DNA from: Leptolyngbya sp. SIOISBB
GTDB lineage: Bacteria > Cyanobacteriota > Cyanobacteriia > Phormidesmidales > Phormidesmidaceae
Assembly: GCA_010671905.1 (NCBI GenBank)
Contig: JAAHII010000001.1
Coordinates: 992,001-1,056,000 of the forward strand
Reading direction: 5' to 3'
Length of the DNA: 64,000 bases
Part shown: piece by piece, positions 18,021 to 27,947 of the stretch
How positions within the stretch are numbered: the first letter of the stretch is position 1
How the letters are laid out: every line of letters starts with the position of its first letter
Position numbers and translations under genes: made by a program
The notes under the pieces: generated by a model
Told to the model about the DNA's origin: nothing
Databases searched by the model: none
Seen by the model: the letters and a program-made list of their open reading frames with translations, nothing else

Positions 18021-18539
18021 ATGTTTGACGCTTTTGCAAAAGTAGTCTCTCAAGCTGATGCCCGCGGTGCTTATCTAAGCTCTGCTCAACTGGACGCACT
18101 GAGCGCCATGGTTGCCGATGGCAACAAGCGCATGGACGCGGTTAACCGCATTACGGGTAATTCTTCGGCAATTGTAGCGAGCGCTGCTCGTGAGCTATTT
18201 GCTGAGCAGCCCCAGTTGATTGCGCCTGGTGGTAATGCTTACACTAGCCGCCGGATGGCCGCTTGTTTGCGGGATATGGATATCATCTTGCGCTACATCA
18301 CCTATGCAGTGTTTGCCGGTGATGCCAGCGTCCTAAATGATCGCTGCTTGAATGGTCTGCGTGAGACCTACGTTGCTTTGGGTACCCCTGGCACTTCCGT
18401 CGCTATCGGTGTTGAGAAAATGAAGGCTGCCGCGATCGCGATCGCGAATGATTCTGCCGGTATCACCTCTGGCGATTGCTCCAACTTAATGGCTGAAATC
18501 GGCTCCTACTTCGATACAGCAGCAGCAGCTGTAGCTTAG
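18021..18539 (+). CDS. cpcB: Phycocyanin beta subunit
   Basis: 172 aa, the standard length. [20 protein letters not shown], then [20 protein letters not shown] and [20 protein letters not shown] give an unambiguous CpcB. Cys82 (bilin site, AACLRD) and the C-terminal bilin Cys (SGDCSNL) are present, and Asn72 in PGGNAY, the CpcM methylation target, is kept. First gene of cpcBA with 90 nt to cpcA. It forms the alpha-beta monomer of rod hexamers. Confidence 0.98.
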   Translation: MFDAFAKVVSQADARGAYLSSAQLDALSAMVADGNKRMDAVNRITGNSSAIVASAARELFAEQPQLIAPGGNAYTSRRMAACLRDMDIILRYITYAVFAGDASVLNDRCLNGLRETYVALGTPGTSVAIGVEKMKAAAIAIANDSAGITSGDCSNLMAEIGSYFDTAAAAVA

Positions 18540-18629
18540 GGCTCGGATTAGCCGCTATGAACAATTCAGAATCGCCCAGCTAAGCGCTTCTGTCGGAAGA
18601 AAACTGCAACTTTGGAGATTTTTGGACTC

Positions 18630-19118
18630 ATGAAGACCCCTTTAACTGAAGCTGTTGCCGCAGCGGATTCTCAGGGCCGTTACCTGAGCAACAGTGAAAT
18701 TCAATCTGCCTTTGGTCGCTTTGCTCGTGCTGGCGCAGGTTTGGCAGCCGCTAAGAGCTTAAGCGAAAAGGCCTCTAGCCTCACTGCTGGTGCTGCACAG
18801 GCGGTGTACAACAAGTTCCCTTACACCACTCAAATGGCAGGTCCCACTTACGCCTCTGACCAGCTTGGTAAGGACAAGTGTGTGCGCGATATTGGCTATT
18901 ATCTGCGCATGGTGACCTACTGCTGTATTGCAGGGGGGACTGGCCCCATGGATGAGTACCTGATTGCGGGAATTGCTGAAATCAACTCCACGTTTGAGCT
19001 GTCTCCTAGCTGGTACATTGAAGCGCTCAAGTACATCAAGGCTAACCACGGTCTGACCGGTGATGCCGCTGGAGAAGCCAATATTTACATTGACTACGCG
19101 ATTAATGCTCTGAGCTAG
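18630..19118 (+). CDS. cpcA: Phycocyanin alpha subunit
   Basis: 162 aa from ATG 18630 ([20 protein letters not shown]), the canonical CpcA start and length, preceded by TTTGGAGATT. The bilin site is in [20 protein letters not shown] (Cys84 type), and the C-terminus [14 protein letters not shown] is typical. Pairs with CpcB; Cys84 is loaded by the CpcE/CpcF lyase encoded just downstream. A stem-loop follows, and no rod linker genes come after it, unlike many cpc operons. Confidence 0.98.
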   Translation: MKTPLTEAVAAADSQGRYLSNSEIQSAFGRFARAGAGLAAAKSLSEKASSLTAGAAQAVYNKFPYTTQMAGPTYASDQLGKDKCVRDIGYYLRMVTYCCIAGGTGPMDEYLIAGIAEINSTFELSPSWYIEALKYIKANHGLTGDAAGEANIYIDYAINALS

Positions 19119-19158
19119 ACCAATAGCTCAGCCGCTTCTTCCTTAGGAACAAGCATCT

Positions 19159-19216
19159 ATCCCTGAGGGATATACAGCAACTGACTCAGGTTAGGCGTTG
19201 TTTATCCCTCAGGGAT
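19159..19216 (+). terminator. Stem-loop after cpcA
   Basis: A perfect 14-bp inverted repeat (19159-19172 with 19203-19216, 30-nt loop) followed by TTGTTTTG, 40 nt past the cpcA stop. Likely a terminator or processing/stabilising element separating abundant cpcBA mRNA from cpcE. Confidence 0.55.
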
Positions 19217-19243
19217 TTGTTTTGATGTCCACATTTGGGTGTT

Positions 19244-19375
19244 CTAGGGCACGTCATCAATTAAATCCAGAACGCTTTGACGACGCACATGACCGTGCCC
19301 GCACCCAATCAACTAGCTAGGGGCTGATCGCTTGTGAGTAGAAGGATTCAGCCGCTAAATGATGACAGTCCCTAG
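19244..19375 (-). repeat. MITE-like element, copy A
   Basis: 132-bp member of an eight-copy family in this window, here inverted relative to copies C and E-H. Ends CTAGGGCACGTCATC and GATGACAGTCCCTAG are imperfect terminal inverted repeats. It sits between cpcA and cpcE and codes for nothing. Confidence 0.85.
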
Positions 19376-19434
19376 TCGCTTCAATACGCACTTACATAAA
19401 CGAATTGTTGCAATACTACTCAAAGGGCTTGTCG

Positions 19435-20262
19435 ATGAGTGAGTTGCCAGAGATCCGAGATGATGGTCAGTTAACCATTGAGACCGCTATTGCCAATCTC
19501 CAAGGTAACGATTTGGGGTTGCGCGTCTATGCGGCTTGGTGGTTAGGGCGATTTCGCGTGAAAACGCCAGCGGCCATTCAAGTGCTCATTGAGGCGTTGT
19601 TGGACGAAGATGATCGAACCGAAGCGGGCGGCTACCCACTCCGGCGCAATGCTGCCAGAGCCTTGGGCAAATTAGATACTCCACAAGCGGTTGCGCCCCT
19701 CATCCAGATCTTAGGCTGCACCGATTTTTATGTGCGTGAGGCAGCCGCCAAAGCCCTGGAGAGTTTGGGCGACACCTCCGCCATCCCGACTTTGTTGGCC
19801 TTATTGCGAGGGGAAGTTGTGGGCACGTTACCGGCCCCAGAAATCCCTGACCTATCACAACCTTATGACGCTCTGATTGAGGCTTTAGGCACCTTAGGTG
19901 CTGCCGAGGCGATTCCAGACATTACGACCTTTCTCGATCATCCAGTGCCACGCATTCAATATGCTGCCGCTCGCGCTTTATATCAACTCATTCCAGAGCC
20001 CGAGAAAGCAAGCCAATATGGAGAGCAATTGGTAGCGGCACTCTCGAATGAAGACTTGCAACTGCGTCGCACAGTCTTAGCCGATTTGGGAGCAATTGGC
20101 TACTTGCCAGCAGCCGAAACCATTGCGGAAACCCTAGCGGAAAACAGTCTAAAACTGATTGCTTTGAAAGGATTGCTGGAAACTGAATTGACCACAACCA
20201 CAAGTCCCGAATTGTCAGATGGCGCCAAACGCGTCATGACTCTGATGGACAATTTGCTCTAG
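19435..20262 (+). CDS. cpcE: Phycocyanin alpha bilin lyase subunit CpcE
   Basis: 275 aa from ATG 19435. HEAT-repeat lyase subunit recognised by LTIETAIANLQGNDLGLRVY, AAWWLGRFRVKTPAAIQ, GGYPLRRNAARALGKLDTPQ and DFYVREAAAKALESLGD. With CpcF it ligates phycocyanobilin to Cys84 of CpcA. The upstream open frame adds ten residues (MLQYYSKGLS) without conservation, so the second ATG was chosen. It is separated from cpcBA by a stem-loop and a MITE, and from cpcF by an insertion sequence and another MITE. Confidence 0.95.
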   Translation: MSELPEIRDDGQLTIETAIANLQGNDLGLRVYAAWWLGRFRVKTPAAIQVLIEALLDEDDRTEAGGYPLRRNAARALGKLDTPQAVAPLIQILGCTDFYVREAAAKALESLGDTSAIPTLLALLRGEVVGTLPAPEIPDLSQPYDALIEALGTLGAAEAIPDITTFLDHPVPRIQYAAARALYQLIPEPEKASQYGEQLVAALSNEDLQLRRTVLADLGAIGYLPAAETIAETLAENSLKLIALKGLLETELTTTTSPELSDGAKRVMTLMDNLL

Positions 20263-20442
20263 AGTCTTATTGCTAGAGGCTGTTATCAGTTGCGGTTAAG
20301 GACGTAGACAGATTCCATGGCTGTTGGGGCTACGGCTTATACACATCTCTAGAACTCAACACAAATGGTCGATCCCCCGCTGTCGCTGCCCCCTTAAAAA
20401 GGGGGCTCTATCCGATTCAAACTGGGATGTCCCCCCTTTAAA

Positions 20443-21625
20443 GTAGGGTTGATTCATTGTAGTGAGAGTAAAACCTGGTCAAGTCGATTGGCGAAAAACC
20501 GTTTGGCCTGAGCGATGGAGTCCAGATTGAACCGCCGTGCTGCCGTGATGAAGAAATTGCGAATGGTCGAGTAGTTAGCGGCAGTGTTGGCCGCGCGTTG
20601 CGGTGCCCGGTCTTCGTTGAGGACAACATCTTTCGGCCAATGCAAGCGATTCTCAATCGACCAATGCCCTTGTAATCCTTTTTAGAAAGGTCGCCGCATC
20701 CGCATCCAGGTTACTGATGTAATAGTGGGTTTGGGCAAAGGGCCGCCTTTCACGGTAGCCCCATCGTTCGACACACAGCCCCCGCTGCAGTCCTGGCCAC
20801 GACTCGGCCCAGTCCTGGCCAGTCACCTCATAGACCGACACTCGGCGATAGACCCAACGGCCATGACTGCGGTCTTCGCGTTGTTCGCAATCGAGCGGTT
20901 CCTGGTGCTCACTCACCTGTTTCAGGGCGTTGAGCAACGTCGGTTGATTCCCCTTCACCGTCAAGAGGTAGTAAGCTTTTTGCTGGTGTAGGCAGGCGAC
21001 CGTTTTTTTTGACAATGCAGTGCATCCGCAGTGACTAACACCCCTTCGAGGTCAAGGGTCGCGAGCATCTGCTGGACGACTTGCTGTTCACTTTGATGCT
21101 GGTTTTCCATCCCCTCACTGGCATAGACAAAGCCCCGGCGATGTCCAAACAGACTGACCATCATGACAAAGTTTTGCTGGGCGCTGGCGTAGTCCTTCAT
21201 CGTCCCCTTGATGCTCTTGCCGTCAATGGCCACCCACTCCGCTTCGCTTAAGGGCACCGATGCGGCCGCCCACTGGCGAAAGATGCGCGTTAAAACAATA
21301 AAGTCGCACTGCTCTAGCACCCGCCGGAACGTCGAGTCCGAAGGGGTCGCCGAGCGCACCGGACGGTTGAGTTGGCGACAGAGTTCCCCGCCGTACTGTT
21401 GCGCAAAGGTTTCCATCGGGCGAGCGCCCCAGTAGCCGCACATCGCGCCGGTAATCAGCAACAACAACAGTAGCCAGAGCGGATAGCGCAGGCCCCGTAA
21501 GTGGCGAAAGTCCTCGGCGGTTTCCAGAAGAGTCAGTAAGGGAAAGTCCATCTTGCATTCCTAACAGCAACATCCCCAATAAGACCTATTCTCATTTTTC
21601 TCTTCCGACAATGAATCAACCCTAC
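20443..21625 (-). mobile_element. ISAs1-family insertion between cpcE and cpcF
   Basis: About 1.18-kb element bounded by inverted repeats GTAGGGTTGATTCATTGT (20443-20460) and its complement (21608-21625). Outside these the similarity goes on as CCCCCTTTAAAG-type sequence, so the true ends may lie a few bases further out. It contains a single broken transposase gene. It splits the usual cpcE-cpcF pair, which are nonetheless both intact. Confidence 0.8.
20454..21551 (-). pseudogene. ISAs1-family transposase, two frameshifts
   Basis: A DDE transposase in three frames. The first part (21551-~21010) has a hydrophobic N-terminus, then EWVAIDGKSIKGTMKDY (first Asp) and VLVTADALHCQKK (second Asp). 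The second (~21010-20690) begins KKTVACLHQQKAYYLLTVKG. The third holds GHWSIENRLHWPKDVVLNED, with the catalytic Glu. The joints are at an A8 run (+ strand T8 at 21003-21010, one A short) and an A5 run near 20688 (one A extra). The A8 might also be a programmed -1 slip site, but the second shift argues for decay or sequence error. Confidence 0.85.
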
Positions 21626-21850
21626 CCCTTTAAAGGGGGATTGAGGGGGATCTAACCTCAGGCATGTTCTCAAGAATGACTTATGTATAAGCGGCAGCTG
21701 TTGGGGCATCTCTAGTGTCCAATAGCGTGGTGAGGGCAAGGTGATACGTAGCCTTAAGCGGGGATCAATTAACTGATGACACCCCTTAACCACCTGTCCC
21801 AAATAATCGATACTGCCTCTCTCCACAGCTTCATAATCTCGTCGACACAG

Positions 21851-21982
21851 CTAGGGCGCCTCATCAATTAATCTCAGAAGCCTTTGGGGCAAAGCATTTC
21901 CGCGCCCGCATTCACTCCATAGGCTAGGGACTGTCGTTCCTTTAGTTAAAGGATTTGACCGCGCCCGGATGACCGGCCCTAG
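21851..21982 (-). repeat. MITE-like element, copy B
   Basis: 132-bp copy with ends CTAGGGCGCCTCATC and GATGACCGGCCCTAG, inverted orientation, between the ISAs1 element and cpcF. Confidence 0.85.
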
Positions 21983-22201
21983 AGACCGCATGCACTTTCT
22001 AGATGCAAGACGCTTAAACGACTCTCGTCAACAAGGCCCAGGTTTCTCAGTCATTCCAGAGTGGGTACCCCAGGTTGTTAATTTTTTTTGCCAAATCCTT
22101 GATTGGTGAAGGATTGCAACAAGACAGGTGAGAATGTTAACTATGCAATTCCTTTTTTATGAATTCTTCTTTGATCCGGCTCATTTAGCATCTTTATAGT
22201 A

Positions 22202-23017
22202 ATGCCTGACGCCCTTTCACCATTTCTTAACGCTATCGAAAATGCAGACTCCGCCACTTCTCTCTCAGATGCTGTGCAAGCTTTAGCAGATGCTTGCTTG
22301 GTGGAGTCGATTTCTCATCTCATTGAGGCCTTGAGTTATAACAACCCAGGTGCCGCAGTTGCTGCAGTTGATGGACTCATTAACTTGGGAGAACCAGCTG
22401 TTCCAGCGTTGCTAGAGCAACTTGACTTAAACAACTACACTGCCCGTTCTTGGGCCATTCGGGCTTTAGCCGGAATTGGTGATCCTAGGGGACTGATGAC
22501 ATTGTTAGGAGCGGCGACCGCTGATATCTCGATGAGTGTAAGGCGGGCAGCCGCCAGAGGCTTGGGCCAGATGAAATGGCATCTATTTCCCCCTAATCTC
22601 TTAGACATCGCCCAGTCCGAGGCCTTTGATGCGCTGCTGTTTGTGGCTCAGCAAGATGAAGAATGGGTCGTCCGTTATGCTGCTGTCGTTGGGTTAGAAT
22701 CGCTGGCCTTAGCTCCTCAGTCGCGTAAAAATACCCGGCGACAGCAGATCGAAAAGCACCTTGACAAAATCTCCCAACGCGAAGAAAGTATCACGGTGCG
22801 AGCCCGCATTCAGAAAGCTCAACAGTATCTTCAAGAGGCTGTGCCGCTGGTCGAAGCTTCCTTAACGCTGGAGGAGCCGTCATCCCTTTCTTCAACCGAC
22901 TGGGAGCAGATTCTTGAGAGGCTTTATAACCGCAAGCTCAGAGAACGGACGGTGTCCGAAGGTGACCCCAAGCATTTTAAGCAGCTTTTAGATGTCGCTC
23001 AAATTCAGCGTTCCTAA
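22202..23017 (+). CDS. cpcF: Phycocyanin alpha bilin lyase subunit CpcF
   Basis: 271 aa. The first ~190 residues are CpcF HEAT repeats: YNNPGAAVAAVDGLINLGEP, AVPALLEQLDLNNYTARSW, AIRALAGIGDPRGLMTLLGA, SVRRAAARGLGQM and EWVVRYAAVVGLESLA. The partner of CpcE in attaching phycocyanobilin to CpcA Cys84. It is longer than the ~210 residues I expect; the extra C-terminal ~55 residues (DWEQILERLYNRKLRERT...) are charged and helical, with no family I can name. Insertion elements separate it from cpcE, so it may have its own promoter. Confidence 0.9.
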   Translation: MPDALSPFLNAIENADSATSLSDAVQALADACLVESISHLIEALSYNNPGAAVAAVDGLINLGEPAVPALLEQLDLNNYTARSWAIRALAGIGDPRGLMTLLGAATADISMSVRRAAARGLGQMKWHLFPPNLLDIAQSEAFDALLFVAQQDEEWVVRYAAVVGLESLALAPQSRKNTRRQQIEKHLDKISQREESITVRARIQKAQQYLQEAVPLVEASLTLEEPSSLSSTDWEQILERLYNRKLRERTVSEGDPKHFKQLLDVAQIQRS

Positions 23018-23208
23018 CCGACTGGATTTTACCGATTTAGACTTTGTCCATCCCTACACAAGCCATGATTTCTCCGTTCGAAACCAGTATTACCATAGCT
23101 GGAAGATGCCTATTGAGACTTGGGAATTCAAATTTAAACTTGCTCAAGCGCAGGTATTAGTCTGTGATTCCTAGATTCGCTAACCTTTGATTTGCCGCAA
23201 CTGTGTTT

Positions 23209-23454
23209 ATGACCATGACTGAAACCACTCAATCTAACCCCATTGAACAGGCTACCCCGGAAGAATTAGCCGCAGCGATCGCGGAGTTGCAAGAGTATCG
23301 CGATCGCCTCGTGAATGAAACGATGACGGCGGCCAAAAAGGCTAAAGTCATGAAGACCCAGGCTCAAGGAAGCTTGGATCCGACGTTGAGCAAGATTGAC
23401 GCCATGCTGTCAGAATTGCATAAACGGCAAGCGGCTTTGACGAGTGGCAACTAA
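23209..23454 (+). CDS. Small conserved hypothetical protein
   Basis: 81 aa from ATG 23209. Strongly helical and charged (ATPEELAAAIAELQEYRDRL, then AAKKAKVMKTQAQGSLDPTL), probably a short coiled coil; no membrane segment. The family has no function that I know. It lies 190 nt after cpcF on the same strand and may be part of the same transcription unit. A GTG at 23203 and an ATG at 23215 are alternative starts. Confidence 0.6.
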   Translation: MTMTETTQSNPIEQATPEELAAAIAELQEYRDRLVNETMTAAKKAKVMKTQAQGSLDPTLSKIDAMLSELHKRQAALTSGN

Positions 23455-23576
23455 AGTATTGTCTGGACTGACCACAGTTAGCCGAGGGATTGTGCATGAG
23501 CTCCTGCAGCTTGATGCCATCAGGGGCGACTATGGTCGGAGGGGCAGGCTGAAATTACCAGCCTCCCAAGCCACGG

Positions 23577-23683
23577 TATAGCAGAATTCGGAATGTAGAG
23601 TTCGGAATTCGGAATGTAGAGTTTATCCAGATAATGATTTCAGCCATCTGGGATAACCTGCTCAAACTACGGCTTGCGATAAG
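23577..23683 (+). repeat. Dispersed ~107-bp repeat, family 2 copy 1
   Basis: Begins TATAGCAGAATTCGGAATG and ends near GGCTTGCGATAAGC; similar sequences at 40815-40924, 46204-46311 and (inverted) 49624-49729. Short terminal inverted repeat of the TATAGC/GCTATA type, and internal duplication of the CGGAATG motif. Confidence 0.6.
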
Positions 23684-23721
23684 CGTTTTTAAATTTCTGT
23701 AGACCTAAGAGGATGCCTTTC

Positions 23722-24633
23722 ATGAGTCACACGGCCGACTCAATGTCTCCCACGACGGATGATCCGTTACTAGCCCTTCAAGCGCACAATGATGCCCTGA
23801 TCGCCAAGGTCAGTGAACAAATTTCGTTCGGCACGTTTGACGAAGATGATCATCAAACGTTGATGCAGCTGGTGGAAGGGTTAGGCGATCCGCGAGGACT
23901 GATGCGATTGCGGTTTGCTGAAGCACTTGGGGATATTGGCGAGCCCGCCACACCGTTTCTAGTACAGGCATTACAGACTCACGAGAATGTTGTGGTGCGT
24001 CGGGCCGCCGCCAAGACATTAACGATCATCGCCGATCCGGCGGCGGTGCCACCGCTCCTAGAAGCCTTTTTGCATGATGAAGATACCGTCGTCAAAGGTT
24101 CATCTGCTGGCGCATTAGCCAGAACTGGCGAAGCGGCGGCTCCTTTTCTGCTCGATATTTTGGCGTCGCCTGATCACGCTCAAAACATCAAAGGACATGC
24201 GGCCTGGGCATTAGCCTTCATGGGTTCGGAAGCCGAGGCGTCGTTGTATCAAGCTATCAACTCTGATTCTTTGGACGTGCGGTGTGCTGTCATTGGCGCG
24301 TTAGGCCATGTTGCGCAAGAAAAGACCGATGAAAAATCTTGTGGATTGCTGATCTCAGCCCTGACTGATCCAGAGCCCCTAATTCGCGCTGAAGCGGCAT
24401 CAGCCCTAGGGCAAGTGAACTATCCGGCGTCGGTACCCCATTTGATTTTGGCTCTGCAAGATACGGATCTGGATGTCAGAAAGGCCACCATTAATTCCTT
24501 AGGCAAAATCGGCGATCCCCAAGCGATGGATGCTTTGCAAACCGCTCTGAATGATGAATTGAGCGTGATTCAAACCTTGGCGCGCGTGGCGATCAATCAA
24601 ATTGAACGCCGCGCAGAAGAGGATGACTGGTAA
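23722..24633 (+). CDS. cpeF: Phycoerythrin bilin lyase, CpeF-like HEAT protein
   Basis: 303 aa from ATG 23722, which has AAGAGG eight nt upstream (an in-frame ATG at 23713 is less well placed). All-HEAT: DDHQTLMQLVEGLGDPRGL, MRLRFAEALGDIGEPATPFL, VVRRAAAKTLTIIADPAAVP, KGSSAGALARTGEAAAPFLL and LIRAEAASALGQVNYPASVP. The layout and length match CpeF/MpeV-group lyases, which add doubly linked phycoerythrobilin to the Cys50/61 region of phycoerythrin beta. The related IaiH/HEAT chaperones are an alternative. It precedes the convergent cpcM. Confidence 0.68.
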   Translation: MSHTADSMSPTTDDPLLALQAHNDALIAKVSEQISFGTFDEDDHQTLMQLVEGLGDPRGLMRLRFAEALGDIGEPATPFLVQALQTHENVVVRRAAAKTLTIIADPAAVPPLLEAFLHDEDTVVKGSSAGALARTGEAAAPFLLDILASPDHAQNIKGHAAWALAFMGSEAEASLYQAINSDSLDVRCAVIGALGHVAQEKTDEKSCGLLISALTDPEPLIRAEAASALGQVNYPASVPHLILALQDTDLDVRKATINSLGKIGDPQAMDALQTALNDELSVIQTLARVAINQIERRAEEDDW

Positions 24634-24776
24634 GGAACGCGGATCAAATCAATGTATCGTTTTGGTTTTTCGGAGGGGCGCACGACCGTGCGCCCGCAAC
24701 AAGATGGGAGATTTGATTAAATCCTGATTCCTAAGCTTGCCCCCACAGTCACGTTGCCATCTATGGCGTGAGATGT

Positions 24777-25982
24777 TTATGGGGCTGGGGTCAGTAAAAT
24801 CAGGTTCTGATGCTGGAGCGATCGCACATCGGCCAAAGTTGCGGTTAACGAGTCTAACAACTCACCAACCGTTTTCTGACCTTGAGCTTCACCGCAGGCC
24901 ACCATAAAACGCCATGGAGCTTCTTCTAGCTTCACGAGTTGATAGTCCTGATTAAAGAATTGTGGACTATCTCGCCAATTTTCCAAACAGGGGCTGGGTT
25001 CGGGAACCGCTCTGAGCAGCATGTCATCATCCTGCCAATCTTGTTTTTCTAGGGGCGGGCGGGCGAGGAAAAACTCGTAGTGAGTGATAGCAGACGGATC
25101 GAGCAGTTCGATCAGGCGATAGCGTTGGCGATCGCTTAAGTTCCGAGCCCGTTCTAGCAATTCCGGCGCGGTTCCCACTAACCGGTTTAAGTCCCACACG
25201 TGGGGATTCGATAGCCCGACAAATTCTAGCCCCGAAGCCTCAATCAGCTCAAACACGGTGTCGATATTGTAGTCAATCTCCTGGGGATGCACATACATAT
25301 CCGCAAAGCATTCATCCCGTTGGTTTTCCCAGGACCAGCGGTCTTGTTCTCGCTGACGCAGGCGATTGTTTTCGGGTAAAGCAGAAAAGAGCTGCCGCCC
25401 TACCGCGACGCCGTCTTTGTAATCACCTCGACGATCGCCCTGCAGAAGCGCGATCGCTTCCTGCATCAACTTAATCTCCCAGCGCCCCAGCTCACCATAG
25501 ACGAAAACGTGTAGTAAACCGCCAGGTGCCAGTTTTTTCGCGAGTGCTTGAATGCCACCAACCGGATCAGGCGTATGATGCAAGACCCCTACACAATTAA
25601 TGAGGTCAAACTCTCCCGGCAATTGTGCCGCATCAAACAGACTCAGATGGTGAAACTCAACGCGGGTCGCACCAGATTTCTGACAGCGTTCTCGGGCCAC
25701 AGCTAACGCCCCAGCACTCAGATCAATGCCCGTCACTGCCGCCTCTGGATTGAGATGCACCAAATATTCGGTTCCCACGCCCGTGCCGCAGCCAGCATCG
25801 AGAATACGCACATCTTGTCGAGTTGGTTTTTGCCCCGTACAAAACGCATAGGCTGTGAGCCAATTCCAGCGCCAGTTATAGCCAGGGGGTGGCTCATCGA
25901 GTAACGGTTCTGGCGGAAACGGATAAGCATCGTAGAGTTTCGCAACCGCTTCACTGATCCGTTGAGAATCTAACATACTCAT
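24777..25982 (-). CDS. cpcM: Phycobiliprotein beta Asn72 methyltransferase CpcM
   Basis: 401 aa class I SAM-dependent methyltransferase. The SAM motif is ILDAGCGTGVGTEYLVHL near residue 65, with TGIDLSAGALAVAR and FDLINCVGVLHHTPDP next. The N-terminus SEAVAKLYDAYPFPPEPLLD, and the ~150-residue C-terminal extension are as in CpcM, which methylates Asn72 of CpcB, ApcB and CpeB. The assignment rests on length, N-terminal motif and context. CpcB and CpeB2 here keep Asn72 while CpeB1 does not. It is downstream of and codirectional with cpeBA1. Confidence 0.68.
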   Translation of the reverse strand: MSMLDSQRISEAVAKLYDAYPFPPEPLLDEPPPGYNWRWNWLTAYAFCTGQKPTRQDVRILDAGCGTGVGTEYLVHLNPEAAVTGIDLSAGALAVARERCQKSGATRVEFHHLSLFDAAQLPGEFDLINCVGVLHHTPDPVGGIQALAKKLAPGGLLHVFVYGELGRWEIKLMQEAIALLQGDRRGDYKDGVAVGRQLFSALPENNRLRQREQDRWSWENQRDECFADMYVHPQEIDYNIDTVFELIEASGLEFVGLSNPHVWDLNRLVGTAPELLERARNLSDRQRYRLIELLDPSAITHYEFFLARPPLEKQDWQDDDMLLRAVPEPSPCLENWRDSPQFFNQDYQLVKLEEAPWRFMVACGEAQGQKTVGELLDSLTATLADVRSLQHQNLILLTPAP

Positions 25983-26088
25983 TCATCACAAACGCTGTGG
26001 ATCAACCCACCCACCAACAGCGGCGAGTTAACACCATGGACTTCCGAAACGGATGAAATAGACTTAACCGACGAGAAACCTCGTCAGC

Positions 26089-26136
26089 GACCGATCGGAG
26101 ATATACCTTATAGAGTAAACATATCCCCGATCGGTC
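26089..26136 (-). terminator. Long hairpin upstream of cpcM
   Basis: Inverted repeat GACCGATCGGAGATAT / ATATCCCCGATCGGTC, 16 bp with one mismatch and a 16-nt loop, 107 nt before the cpcM start. It could end read-through from cpeBA1 or act in the cpcM leader. Confidence 0.4.
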
Positions 26137-26298
26137 AGAGCAAAAATTAAGGGAATGGAACCAAGGCTCGTCTTTCTTCTATTCCGACCCACAATTGACG
26201 AGCAATATTTCTGATCTCGATAGGAATCCGAGGCTCTGGCGCATCCAAAAGTGCCTCAAGAAACGACTCAGGAATCGATCGGATTTCAGGAATGTTGA

Positions 26299-26429
26299 CT
26301 AGGGCCGGTCATCATTTAGCGGTCAAATCCTTTTTGCAAAGGAACGACAGCCCCTAGCCTGTGGGGTGATGCGGGCGCGGGTGTGCTTAGCCCCAAAGGT
26401 TTCTGGGATTCATTGATGACGTGCCCTAG
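26299..26429 (+). repeat. MITE-like element, copy C
   Basis: 131-bp copy with ends CTAGGGCCGGTCATC and GATGACGTGCCCTAG, in the ~700-nt gap between cpcM and cpeA1. Apart from this and the two hairpins the gap holds nothing I can support as a gene. Confidence 0.88.
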
Positions 26430-26569
26430 GCTAGGCTTGCCCTTAGCCAAATTAAGCTGCAGTTTTGGCATATCATTGCTGAAATTCATTGTGATATTTG
26501 GGGTACTTGTCCCAAAACAAGGATAATTTCATGCTGCGGCATCACACTATTACCCATTTGCAAGAAACA

Positions 26570-26624
26570 AGAAATCTTAGCTAAATGCATCCCAATTTTC
26601 AGGAGACTTTAGCTAAGATTCTTG
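26570..26624 (-). terminator. Hairpin after cpeBA1
   Basis: Inverted repeat AAGAATCTTAGCTAAA with its near-complement (one bulge), about 55 nt past the cpeA1 stop. Probably the 3' end of the cpeBA1 transcript; the following sequence TTTCTTG is modestly T-rich. Confidence 0.55.
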
Positions 26625-26676
26625 GCTATGCGTTAGCCCATGACCTCAGTGATCAAGCTAACTACTCGCATCATGA

Positions 26677-27790
<1,114 letters not shown>

Positions 27791-27882
27791 TCAAATATTC
27801 TGATTATTATCAGCTTCATCACCTGCGCTTCGAGGTCATAAAGCTCACGGTCAATAAACTACAGAATCCCTCACATGTCTGT

Positions 27883-27912
27883 CCCAGATATGAGAAAGTA
27901 AGTTACAAAAGT
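27883..27912 (-). promoter_or_regulatory. Shared phycoerythrin promoter box, copy 1 (cpeBA1)
   Basis: Minus-strand ACTTTTGTAACTTACTTTCT followed by CATATCTGGG. Together with copies 2 and 3 it fits TTTTGYnnnTTnnTTTCTCnnAT. It ends 107 nt before the cpeB1 ATG, a position equal to that in the other two promoters. Confidence 0.6.
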
Positions 27913-27947
27913 TCAATGAAAGCCGATCACTAAACCTCAGCAGTCTG

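Noticed and set aside
21003-21010. Programmed -1 frameshift site (A8) in the ISAs1 transposase
   Set aside because: A second shift at an A5 run downstream means the gene is broken anyway, and this family usually has a single frame.
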